Source: Zonotrichia leucophrys gambelii
Taxonomy: Eukaryota > Chordata > Aves > Passeriformes > Passerellidae
DNA length: 64,000 nucleotides
Reading direction: 5' to 3'
NCBI RefSeq assembly: GCF_028769735.1
Contig: NC_088193.1
Span: 7,777,814-7,841,813 of the forward strand
Shown here: one piece after another, positions 11,359-22,200 of the stretch
Layout of the letters: every line of letters begins with the position of its first letter
How positions within the stretch are numbered: position 1 is the first letter of the stretch
The notes under the pieces: model-generated
Databases searched by the model: none
Told to the model about the DNA's origin: nothing
What the model saw: the letters and a program-made list of their open reading frames with translations, nothing else
Translations under genes and position numbers: made by a program

Positions 11359-12527
11359 TGGTTTTAATTTTCATCATCAGCCCCTTCCCAGAAATCTGCA
11401 ATCGTGAAGCCCCTACCACATTTTGGTAGCTTTCCCACAACCACCACCATGGGCCATTTCAGCTTGTTAGGGTGCAATTTTAGGGATGAGCTGTTCTAGT
11501 ACAGAAACAAAAGTTCTCTTCTTTTATCTCTGGGAACAGAGGTTTTCTTCTTCCATCCCTGGGGTGAGGTTTTTCACCTCTCTCATTTCTCTCTCTTCAA
11601 GCTTCTCATTGGATCACAGCTACTTCAACATCTGCTTGCTTCAACACAGGTGCCTCTGCTCATAGTCACGGTTAGAACGCTACCCAGATCGCCCCAGTGC
11701 ATTCCATGAGTTACAGGGGAAAAAACCAAAACTCTGGTGTATCAATTATACCTTCACCATAGCCTTACAAGAGAATTTTAGCCCAAGACTAAGGCATCTC
11801 CTCATTCTCCTCCCATCTGGGATTTGACTCTTTCTTCACTGACCTTGTTGTTTCCTTTACGTGTCCTCACCCTTTCCTTTTCTCTCACTCAAGAGAGGAT
11901 TGGTGTCTGCAAGTTTCACCTGTGCACCGGGAAGAGTTAATATCTCGTCCGGGCCTGCGGACGGCCCCGTGATCTCTGCGGGGCAGGGCCGCTCTGGCTG
12001 CACACCTGGTTCCTGGCCCCCACACGGTCAATGCCAGCCCCGGGGCTGCAGGGCTGCCTCTGCTCTCAGCCATGAGATTTTCCACGGTGCCGGCGGAACG
12101 GCTCGGCAGCCCTCAGCCGGAGCCAAAGGGAGCTGGCCTGGCCCATCAGCCGTGCCTGAACTCAGCATGGCACAATCTGAGCCGAGCCCCAGGCTGAGCC
12201 AGCCAGGCTGCGCAGCACAGCAAGCCCGGCCAGCGCTGCAGCAGAGCAGGGCCCAGCCCAGCACCACAGCGGGTCAGGGCCTGGTCTGGTGCAGGTCCAG
12301 TTACCTGTTCAAAAGCCAGAAAAAAGAGTTTTTCCCAGGGTTTGTTCATTTTTAAATGTGATTCCGCAAAGGCACGTTCAGCTCTCTTAAGTGGTTTGAC
12401 AGGGTGTCAATATTCAAAGCCAGCCAGCTGATTGGTTCCATCAGGTCTGAAGGAAGCTGCCAAGGTCTTTACAGGGAATCACTTCCACAGGTCATGGATT
12501 TTTCCTTAAATACGTTAAACCACAACA
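11359..12527. repeat. Direct repeat copy 2, APLP2 intron 3
   Basis: Second copy of the block at 1-1,104, same orientation, offset 11,358. The left boundary given is only where the window's copy 1 starts; the true repeat may begin further left. The right end is at CACAACA, after which the flanks of the two copies are unrelated. Copy 2 contains an extra 60-base GC-rich segment at 12,236-12,295, right where perfect identity ends. Confidence 0.9.
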
Positions 12528-14460
12528 ATGTGCCTTGGGGGTTTGGTATATACTTAAAGGAGACAAGTCACACCAGCTGAAAAAATTATTTCTAAGAATC
12601 TAAAGAAAAATAGAGCCTCAGAGAGTCCAATGTAAAACGATGAGCATGGGGTGATTCTCTTGAAAGAGACCCCGAAAGCTGAATGCAGAGTTTTCAGCAC
12701 AACTTAATCAATAGTTGTTCTTCCACGAAAGGACTGGCTGAAGAGATTTCACTCAAATCTTTGAGAAGACTGTGTCTGCACTAAGAAGTTTCAAACTACC
12801 AAATCACCTATTTTCAAATGAGCTGCATCATACCAAAGCTCCTTCATGCTGTCTGCTGCTGTAACAGCCTGGAAAATTTTATATGCTGAGAGTGTTATCT
12901 ATGTTTTCAGTATTTGAGCAAGTCTTGTTTGCTTTTCTTTTTTTTTTCCCAGATGATTCAATTCAAGATCAACCACAGCACATTCACTGCCCTAACCAAA
13001 ACACAGAGAGCTGGAAAATAAAAACTATACAGCCTAAATATCAGAGTACAACCAGAGTCAGCAAATACATTGCATTCCAGTATCTAGATAACCTCAACCT
13101 CACTAGCATGAGGAAGCTTTGGTACAATCCTTGTGCCAAACCCAGATTTTTGCTTTAGGGGAAAATGGGAGAGAGAGAATCTGTCTGCTGTACAGACTCT
13201 ACTTTTTGGACTTAAAGCTATTTAGCCTAAATTTCTATCATCATTCAGCCTGGTACCAACACACATAAATTACGGATCAGAAGCAATTGAGGATAATGTC
13301 CAGTTCTTACCCAAGAAGTCCCAGCAAACACTGCCACTGGAATCCAAACATGAAATTTGCTCCAAGCCAAGGTTTTTCTTTCTTGCAGATTCAAATGCTG
13401 CATTCATTAATTTTAAAATAAGGAGAGAGCTAGATACTCTGAGAAGACCAGGAAAAGATCTTCAGCTCACGTGTTTTAAAGCAGCATTCCCTGCACACGT
13501 GACCAGCAGTATTAGGAGCAGCAACATTTGTTAAAATTGGAGAAAAGCTTTTAAGACCTTTGCTCACAGGAAAAGACTTTTGGAGAAGACTTTTCCACAA
13601 AGCAGAATTCTTTGTCAAACCAATCTTTCACACCATCTTTTCAAAATATATTTTAAATATTGTTTGCATGACCAATTTTTTTGCAGATCCTTACTGTTGA
13701 TATTAAATGATCATGGATACATTTACAAAGTACAGAGAAGTTTAATAGTTTAGAGATAGATTACCTGATAATTGAAGACATTGAAATCAAATGACCTTTG
13801 CAATTACTTATATTTTAAACTAAAAGACAGATTGTATTTTCCCCATTTTCTCACCTCAAAACAGGCTAGTTAGATTTTTTTCTTACTCTGTCAGGAAAAG
13901 TTTAAATGCTTCTGGTAAGAAAAGTAAAACTGAGCAAACTTTAAAACCAAGGGATGCTGGTTCTGGGTTCTTCTCTTCACTTTTCAAACACAAAGTAGTT
14001 TTCCTTGTTGGGGTAGGGGCAGGGAAGATTAAACAGGGTATGGTGACAGGGTCCTACCTCAAGGTCTCCTGTGTATTAATGCATTAAGGAAAACACAACT
14101 AAGAAAGGGAACAAAATCCCACAGTTTGACTATAATCCCAGAGAAATGCATCATCCATTTACAAGAAGCAATTTGTGGAGTGCTGAAGATAGAGATTTTA
14201 TAGTCATATGGCCTCCAGACTTGCAACTCAGATCTGAAAACCAAGGCTGCCTCACAGGCTAGGGCCTGAAAATCATGAACACTGTGCAATATATTAATGA
14301 AAAACCTGAGTAGTTTAATGCTAATCAAATTTTAGGGCAGCATCAGTAAAATCAGCTTATTTTTTAGCTGGAGAATAGCCTAGGGGAACGATTATTTCTA
14401 AAAGAGATGACTCCTTATAAATTCAGGGATCTTGCTTTCAACCTTATTTCCATCAGAAGT

Positions 14461-14493
14461 TCTCCTTATGATCAAGAGATGATCATAAGGAGA
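14461..14493. repeat. Perfect inverted repeat, 14-bp arms
   Basis: TCTCCTTATGATCA, a 5-base spacer (AGAGA), then the exact reverse complement. It lies in intron 3. A partial further GATCCTCATGATCC follows. Confidence 0.85.
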
Positions 14494-15533
14494 TCCTCAT
14501 GATCCAGTTTGGCTTGGTTGTTTCCCAAACCTGAATTTCCACATCTATAAAGACAAGCACCTTTCTCTCAGGATGTGTCCACAATAAATTCTATGTTTAA
14601 TGAAGTGCTTTATGATGGTCTCATGGAAGGCATTACATAAAGGACAAAGCACACACATGGTTCTGCTGCTTTGCTGGTATTATCCCTTGTCAAATCACAT
14701 GGTAAGCTGAGATACGGACACAAATTATGAAAACTGGTTCCTACTCAATGCTCCCAGCAATCAGTTGGGAGCATTCAGTAGGAGGTCTCTCCCAAGACCT
14801 CTTACAAGTCTTTTCCAGTGGATAACTGAAATAAAGCCAGCTGAGACTAAGCTCACTCCTAAGAACACACAGTGCAGTGGGGCAGTGCAGTGTCACACAC
14901 AACCCACAGGTCAAAAGTCACAAGTTAACCAGTAAAAACATGTTGCCTGATTCCAGGGGGTGGGGACATTCTGGAAAGCACCATGAAATCCATCACAGTT
15001 TATCTCATATTCTTTCACGGTTCAAAATGGGGAAAGGAGATACAGCTGTAAGAAGAAGAGCCTCTTTGAAACAGCTAAGTTTAAATATAGCCATTGAAAT
15101 AAAATAGAGATCTCTTGCCAAGACCAAGCAGGAAGCCTGAGCACACAGAGCATTTAAGTCTCCAAGGCAACAAAATATTAAAGCTTCACAAAAATAGGAT
15201 CAAAGTATTAAATCCCAGTGTTTTTGTGGTACTCAGATACAATAGTCTTCAGGTTTTTATGGCGTTTGCAGAGAGAATGGGGATTTGTTTCTCATGCCAG
15301 GCACCATTATTCTACCACAGCTGTTACCAAGCTGTCGATCTGCTCCAGAAAGGCAGAGTTCCATCTTGTGGGAAAAAAAACATGTCAGAAAGAAAAACAG
15401 TGAAAGTTGTCTTGTATCAGGTTGTCATTTCCACAAGTCTAACAAACTGAGCTGCTCTCTCTGTAAGAATCCAGGAGGCAGCCCCTTGCTTCTCCCACAG
15501 GAAGGCACAGCACACCCACAAGCACACACTCAC

Positions 15534-15663
15534 CCAGGCACTTGTAGGGCACAACGATGTGAGTGTGGTCCTTGCACTGCTTCTTCCCACGCTTGCACCA
15601 GCTGTCAATGCTGACGGGCTGGTTGGCTTCTACCACGTTGGTGATCTGAAGGTCTGGGTACAT
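15534..15663 (-). CDS. APLP2: APLP2 exon 3: second half of the growth-factor-like domain
   Basis: The exon has 130 bases, codons 86-128 plus one base, and starts [20 protein letters not shown]. The acceptor is TTCCCAG|ATG and the donor CTGG|GTGAGT (phase 1). It carries the other three cysteines of the growth-factor-like fold (WCKRG, KQCKD, YKCL) and the basic KRGKKQCK stretch expected of the heparin-binding face. The segment [12 protein letters not shown] differs from the human RFVTPFKCL region but keeps length and cysteines. Confidence 0.96.
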
Positions 15664-16901
15664 CTGGGAACAGCACAGACAGAGAGGTTTCTCTCCAGAA
15701 AGGACAGAGAATGTGCAGAGCAGCTCCTACCAGAGTAGTAAGGCTGATTCTCTACACAAGAACAACTCCAACTTAGGAACAAGCTGGAGTTTGCACGTGG
15801 ACACACAACTCTGCTCTGGATCAAGCTCAGGACAGCTAGAGACATAAAAAAGCTCCAGCTGTCTGTCACACAGGGCTTCAGAAATAGATATGCCACTGCC
15901 TTGAGGCAGGAGAAAGCCAGGTCAGGGCAAGAGTCCTCACTGACACTAAGCTGAGAGGTCTGGATTGGCACAGCAGGGGAGGAGGAGTATTTGGGTATTT
16001 GGGTTTGGAGGAGATTGTAGCTGTTTAATTCTTTCTGGAGCAGTACAATACCCCTGGAACAGCAATCACCAACAAAAAGGTTTAGTACCATCTTCAGACT
16101 CTCTCATCACTTGTCAAAATATGCACCCACCTCCTCAGGTTTCCTCATGCCTGGTCCATTTATGATGTATGAATTTGATCCTTATACCCTGGTCAAGTTC
16201 TCAAGTCCAGACACTGACTTATATATAGGCTTCTACCACATGAAAAAAATGCAGCCCCAGTTATATCAGCCTTGTAAAACAGTTTGAAAAGTTTTCCAGT
16301 CCAGACACTGTTGCTTTCCCATTAATAAAAATATATTCCTTGTGGTATTTTACATATCTGTCACCTCAGAGGAGCAATTAAAGACATTGGACAAGACCAG
16401 TATGGTACAGTATATCTTGAACACACTAGAAGATGATTACATCTTTTTCAATAAAGTCTAAAGAGCTTAAAAATACTGACAAAATTCGATTAAAATATTT
16501 TTTTAAGATTCTGCCTGATCTCAGCATGTCACTAAAACAGCATCGCTGCATTCTAACTAAAATAGGTGTCAGGTTCCATTTTACGCAACAGAGAGCAGAT
16601 ACTGGTTAACCAGCTCAGGGGAAGAACACTGGAGTAAAGCCCTGCAAACACATGAAGGTACCTCTGACTGAACAGACCAAGGACCTTCTGTGGCAGTAGG
16701 AGCTGATGGGAGGTAGCTTCTAAACCCCGCTGCAGTGTCCTCCCTGCTCTTCCTGGACAACAACACAGCAGGATAGTGCAGAGAATTGGACTAGGCAAAA
16801 GCAAGCGCATCTCCTACAGGGTTAATTTGCTACTGAGCAGCTAAATTGGAATCCAATTCCTTCACAGCAGTGAAGATTCAGGATCACACAAAAAGTCTCA
16901 C
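15664..16901. other. APLP2 intron 2
   Basis: A 1.2-kb intron with no recognised exon, RNA gene or repeat. Confidence 0.7.
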
Positions 16902-17075
16902 CTCCTGGCAGTATTGCAGAATCTCCTCCTTTCTTCCAAAGCAGCTCTTGGTCCCAGAAGTGTCAGGTTCCCATTTCCCAGTCTGGATGTTCACATGCAT
17001 ATTTAGCTTCCCACAGAACATGGCAATTTGAGGTTCTGCCACTGCAAACCCCGTCCCAGCATTGGCTGCAAGGGC
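16902..17075 (-). CDS. APLP2: APLP2 exon 2: first half of the growth-factor-like domain
   Basis: The exon has 174 bases, codons 28-85, and starts [20 protein letters not shown]. The acceptor is TTCCCAG|GCC and the donor GAG|GTGAGA, phase 0 at both ends. It supplies three of the six cysteines of the growth-factor-like subdomain of E1 (in MFCGK, KSCFG and QYCQE). This part of E1 binds heparin and takes part in dimerisation in the family. Its match to mammalian APLP2 is very close. Confidence 0.96.
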
Positions 17076-19195
17076 CTGGGAAGACAAACCAAAACAGAAC
17101 ACCTTGATTGTATTATCTGATCAATAACTCAAAGAACCAGAAACCCTCTGGCATCTTCTTAGACAGTTCCTACTTGATCCTGAATATCAGTGGAGTCTTG
17201 CAAACTATTTTGTAACAACATTCCTTGAGATGGTGAGTCCATCACAAATTTTCACGAGCAAAGCATTTGTTTCCCCAAATCCTGTTTTTTATAACTGAAA
17301 CAACAACTTAGCAAAACCAAGAGTAATTCCCTCTAAAAGACTGCACCCACATGGACTAAAACAGATTCTGAAAAACTTACCAAATAACTAATACTAATAA
17401 CTTCTGGCAGAAGGACCTCTGTGAAGTTATACACAATACACAGGTATTACTACCACTAATAAAGTAACTGTGTCTCACTGCAAGAATCCTGCTTTTTTAT
17501 TTTTTTGCTCAAACATGCAAATACAGATAATTTCTACTGAATCAGAAAAAATCAGCTGTGACAACCAGCTTCTCAAAGCCTTGTATCCCATTCAGTGCAC
17601 TCTTATGGGGAGCTGCTTCACACGTGTCTTCTGTGCACTTCCCAGACTGCACCAACAGACAGGAACCTTACAGTCCAGGCCCACATCTGGGTCAAACTGC
17701 AGACTGATAATGAAAACAAGGCCAGACCCCTTTCTCTGAAATCCTGCTGGCTGATTGAAAGAGGAAAAGAAGAGTAAATTAAATTGCAGACTTTTTTTTT
17801 TTCTGAGAAGACTAAGTGGACTGCTGGGAGCTGAACATGCTCTCCTTAAAAAACTACTAGCTGCTGTAAAACAGAAAGGGGCATAAAGCAAAAAACCAAA
17901 TGAACTCCAAAGCTCTTTAAGGTGTTTAGTGGAATGGAATCCATTTCAACTTCTCCAGATAGAAACAGCAATGCAAGTCTACTGGCCTTAAGCTGCTTTT
18001 CCTGGCAGGTAACACAACCCCAGGCTACCAGTCCTGCCTTCATATTGAACTTTTTGTGAACAGAAAAATGTATGAATTACTGTGGGCACTGTACACTCCC
18101 TACAGCCTGCAGACCTCCATCAACTCATATCAACAGCTGTTATGTTTAAAATAAATAAAGGAGTAAAGAGTAGAATTCAACTGGACAACTTCTTTTTACG
18201 GCTCTTAGTTACAGAATATTAGGAAAAAGAATAACTCTTTTTATAACGATTATATTTTTCCCCCTCTTCTTATCTCTCTGCCTAGAGATAAGACATTTCA
18301 ACACTCAGGAAGTCAAGGATTGTTTAGTGCTGAACAGAAGATTAGTGCTTGGGGGAAAAAACCAATCTGAGGCACAAAAGCATAAATTCAAGTATTAACT
18401 GAAGAAAACTGACCCCCTGAGTTTTAAGTACTATTCACCCATGCATCATTTAAGAGAAACAGTCTTATACAAGTGGTTTCTACTTACTCTGACCCTCCCA
18501 ACCAACAGATGCTCATGACAGCATGTTTTAGCACAGACCACAAAGTAATAAAATACCAAACTACACGTAAGAGATAGCAGCATTGATGTTCCAGTATCAA
18601 AATGCTGCCAAATTCACATATAATTTCAAGTTTACTATGGGTACGTTTGTCGTACTCTCTGTCCTAAAGAAAAAAAGAGTCACGTAGTCCTGTACCTCCA
18701 GCTACAGGAGGAACTCTGAGGGATAGACTGGGGTTGGGAATATGGTGCAGTAACTTGGTTCTTGCAGAAATCAAGTCTTTAATAAACATCTTAAAAGTGC
18801 ACACACCAGAACCTGCAACAGGTCTCGCACCATCCTCCTCCCTGATGTCTTTTCAGAAGAAAGAAGCAAATGTAGAATGATCCTTCAGAACTCCCTAAAC
18901 ACACACAAATTTTTTAAGAGGCCATTTTTATCTCTCTCCAAACAACACTTTGGTACCAACAATCATTCTCCAGTGACCACAGGACCTAACACGCAGGAAA
19001 CCATCCCCAAAACAATTTTGGTTGATGGCAACATCGCAAGCACATCCAAGTTCCACCCCTGGAAAAAAACTGAAAAGAAATGCAAGATCAAGAACCCAGG
19101 AAGCATTAATCCTTGTAAGAATACAGGGCATCAAAAGAGAATAAATGTATGTGCTGTGATGGCACTGCTGATGCCTGAAATCTGACTCCTTCAAA

Positions 19196-19221
19196 GCAAA
19201 CTTAACAGAAGTTAAGTTTGC
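19196..19221. repeat. Perfect inverted repeat, 11-bp arms
   Basis: GCAAACTTAAC, AGAA loop, GTTAAGTTTGC, in intron 1. A further CTTAACTTAAG palindrome follows directly. Confidence 0.8.
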
Positions 19222-22200
19222 TTAACTTAAGAGAAGTCTGCAGCAAGAAAGGAACTTTGTGAGCAGGAGAGGTGCAGGATCAACGAGAGGCAGAAGCAGT
19301 CCATAAGTAATCCACTCATCACACTTCTTGTATGAGCAAAACTCCTGTTCAAACACATACCAACCTCCTGAAAGCATGACCACCCGCTATTTACATACTG
19401 ATTCGAAGCAGTGTTTGTTTTTGCTGCCTCTCCAGCTTGCTCCCTGCAAAGGTATCATTCCTCCTTCTTGGACTGCTCACACAGCTTGCATATCAGTCGA
19501 GTGCTGTTGCCATAGCTACCAGAGCATGCTAAGCCCCAATTCACAGCTGACCAAACTACACTAATTACTTGCTTGATTTCATCACTTTTAATCAACTGGC
19601 AGAAATCTTCTCCTGAATTGTGCTGTTGGGCAAGTTAATGAAGTTTGAGATACATGAGTTGATTCTTTAACCCCAGGACTTGCAAGGCAAGATTTTTGTG
19701 CAATGGGCTTCAATTTTTCCTCCACTGGCAATCCACTCCAGGCCTTAATCATACAAGTTTTTTAATTTAGTACTTTAATCTCATTTTAGCTGTAATGAGA
19801 GAATACAGCACCTCCAAGCTTCACGGAGGCCACACCTTTAACACTGACACTTAAACAGGGAAAAAGATCACCTTTTGGAACCAAGTAACTTTCTGATGTT
19901 TCCCACAATTGCCTTCAGGGTATGAAAACTCGATGCAGATCCCTCAGGCTACACTCAAGCATCACTCTGCAAAAGGAAGGCTGCAAAACATGTAAACAGG
20001 CATGGAGCTTGGGATAAAGCCATGTCCTTAGTTAAGCTCTTTAGTACTTCAGAGAATTCACCCATTGCACATTGCAAAGGGATGAACAAACTGACAGCAC
20101 ATTTTTCTCTGGGAATTTCCCAGCCATAAATGGAAGCAGCTGCTTCTTTTAGTACAGGGAAGCAGCTATTCAATCCCTTAAATAAGCAGCCTGACAGAGC
20201 AGGAGGGACAACATACACAGGATGGAAGAAAGTTCACCCAGTTGTATACGTCCTTGCTGAGCATTATTTTAGTAGCTATTATCCTGTTAATGCCTATACG
20301 TAACATGAGCGAGAGCAAGACAAATGTTACTTGGGAAAAGACTGTTCCATAAGCCATTACCTTCCTCACTTGAACTTGCATTTACAAGATGTCTTGGGAG
20401 AAACTGGGCTCCGCCTTTTGGCATAATTCTGTAATCCAGTTTGCTTTCCAAGACGAAATACATTCTTTATTTCATAAACACATAAATCTCTGGCCAGTTA
20501 ATGTCAGTTAAATTCCTCATCCTGCCAGCCATTGCCCAATTTATGGCCTTGAAACACTGGAATTCAAGCCTCTAAATCTTCCTTTTCTCTGATCAAAGTG
20601 TCTGCCCGAGTATCCTGGCTTTTATTTACTAGCAGCCTCTTCAGCTTGTGACAACGGTTTGATGTGTGAGCAGACCCACCTGGAGGCCAGGGCTCCAGGT
20701 GCTAAAAAGGGTCATATCTGCTCTTCCTGCAAGCATCCCCCATCGCAAAGGAGGGACACAAGGTTAGAGACTTTAATAAGATAATTTTACATCTACCCCT
20801 GGAACACAAGCAGGACTCTGCAGTTCTGGTTTTTAAAGACAAACATGAAAATGACATCCATATCCCTTGCCTTTTATTGCCAGGATCTGTTAAACATCAT
20901 CACAACATAACTTATTTCATATGGTGTCCATACAGCTCCCTAGGGAATACTATTCTGGAAAACCTTCTGGCATGCTGATGGGGACTTGAGGATTGAAGGG
21001 TGATTGGAACTTTTCTCATGTGAAGAGAAGCTGATAATTATAATTCACAGAAATTACTTCTGGAGAGCTTTCTTGAAAAGCACAAAGGTATCTGCAAAAT
21101 ATCATATTTAACTGAACTCTGCATTTTCAGTGAGGTCAAACATGACCAGAGCCTCATCCATCTGATCAGAATTCCAACAAAACCACAGTGGATGGGAGCT
21201 TGAGAAGCATGGAGAGCCTGTGAGGGGAATCCACACCACACATGCCTTCCATCAGGCTACCTCTGCAGCAACACAAGAGTAGCTCTCTGCATAAAACCGT
21301 GGAAGATTAAGCTGTTCTAAGACTGAAACTCCAGCCGCTAGAATTTATGAGCTGCTGAGGAAAGCTCCAATAGGGAATTGCATTGACTTGGTGGGCAGAG
21401 AACTGGCTGCTGAGGGCATACCCTGCCTTAACTGACAAGGCAGGGCCCTTTGTAGGATTCTCTACAGGTCAGAGCAGAATTCCTGCTCCTGAGAGTTACA
21501 CGTATTTCACAACCAGTTGTTGCTACACTGACAAAAAAAAAAAAAGCAGGGCAGCACTTGGAAAGATTACTTGCGCTGTTTATTTTTAATTAGGCTAAGG
21601 CCCTCAAAAGCAACACTGGTTACTAAATCATGGTCCACGTGAACCACAACCTGAGGGACTTTGGAACACGAACATGCTGCTCAGCACTGTCCTTATTCAG
21701 ATAAATCATGCTGCCCACCTTAAATTGAATCTTTCTGTTGTTTTTTTTTTTAATTATATTTCATACCCTATCTGAGCAACTCTGCAAATCTCCCTATGCA
21801 GGCGCAATACTCACAGATATTGAGGATATAAATTGAACCCTTTCAAGACCACTGAGGAATTCTAACAGTTCCTTTGACACAAAAATGAGCCCTGTTACCT
21901 TACCAGCCTTCCTCTGAACAAAACCCTCCACAGCAGCTGCTTTTGAATGTGTGAGGATTCTAACATTTTGCCTGACTGAAAAATTGGTGTGAATGTTTGC
22001 GCAGGGATTCAAACTGCTTCAATTGAATCCCCCATAAGAGGGTTGCTTCCAGCTGATGTCCGTAGGCCTTTTTCTTTCCCCAAGAAGAGGCCAGCCCTTG
22101 AAAATGGAAATTAAGAAGAGCCAAAGTCACAAAGTGAAGCTACTGGAAGGAGAACAGCTGGGCTGGCATTGTAAAACCCAGCCCTCCTGGATTACAATGT

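Larger units (their letters stand above)
10845..15533. other. APLP2 intron 3
   Basis: A 4.7-kb intron containing repeat copy 2 in its left third. The rest is AT-rich without coding signals, apart from a 14-bp-arm inverted repeat at 14,461-14,493. Confidence 0.75.

Noticed and set aside
1..12527. Provirus with two LTRs at 1-1,104 and 11,359-12,527
   Set aside because: The interval between the repeats contains APLP2 exons 4-11 and their introns, not gag/pol/env remains, so the two copies are not the ends of one provirus.
15630..16091. 153-codon minus-strand open frame overlapping APLP2 exon 3
   Set aside because: It overlaps the secure exon 3 in another frame and runs through intron sequence, with no motif; a chance frame.
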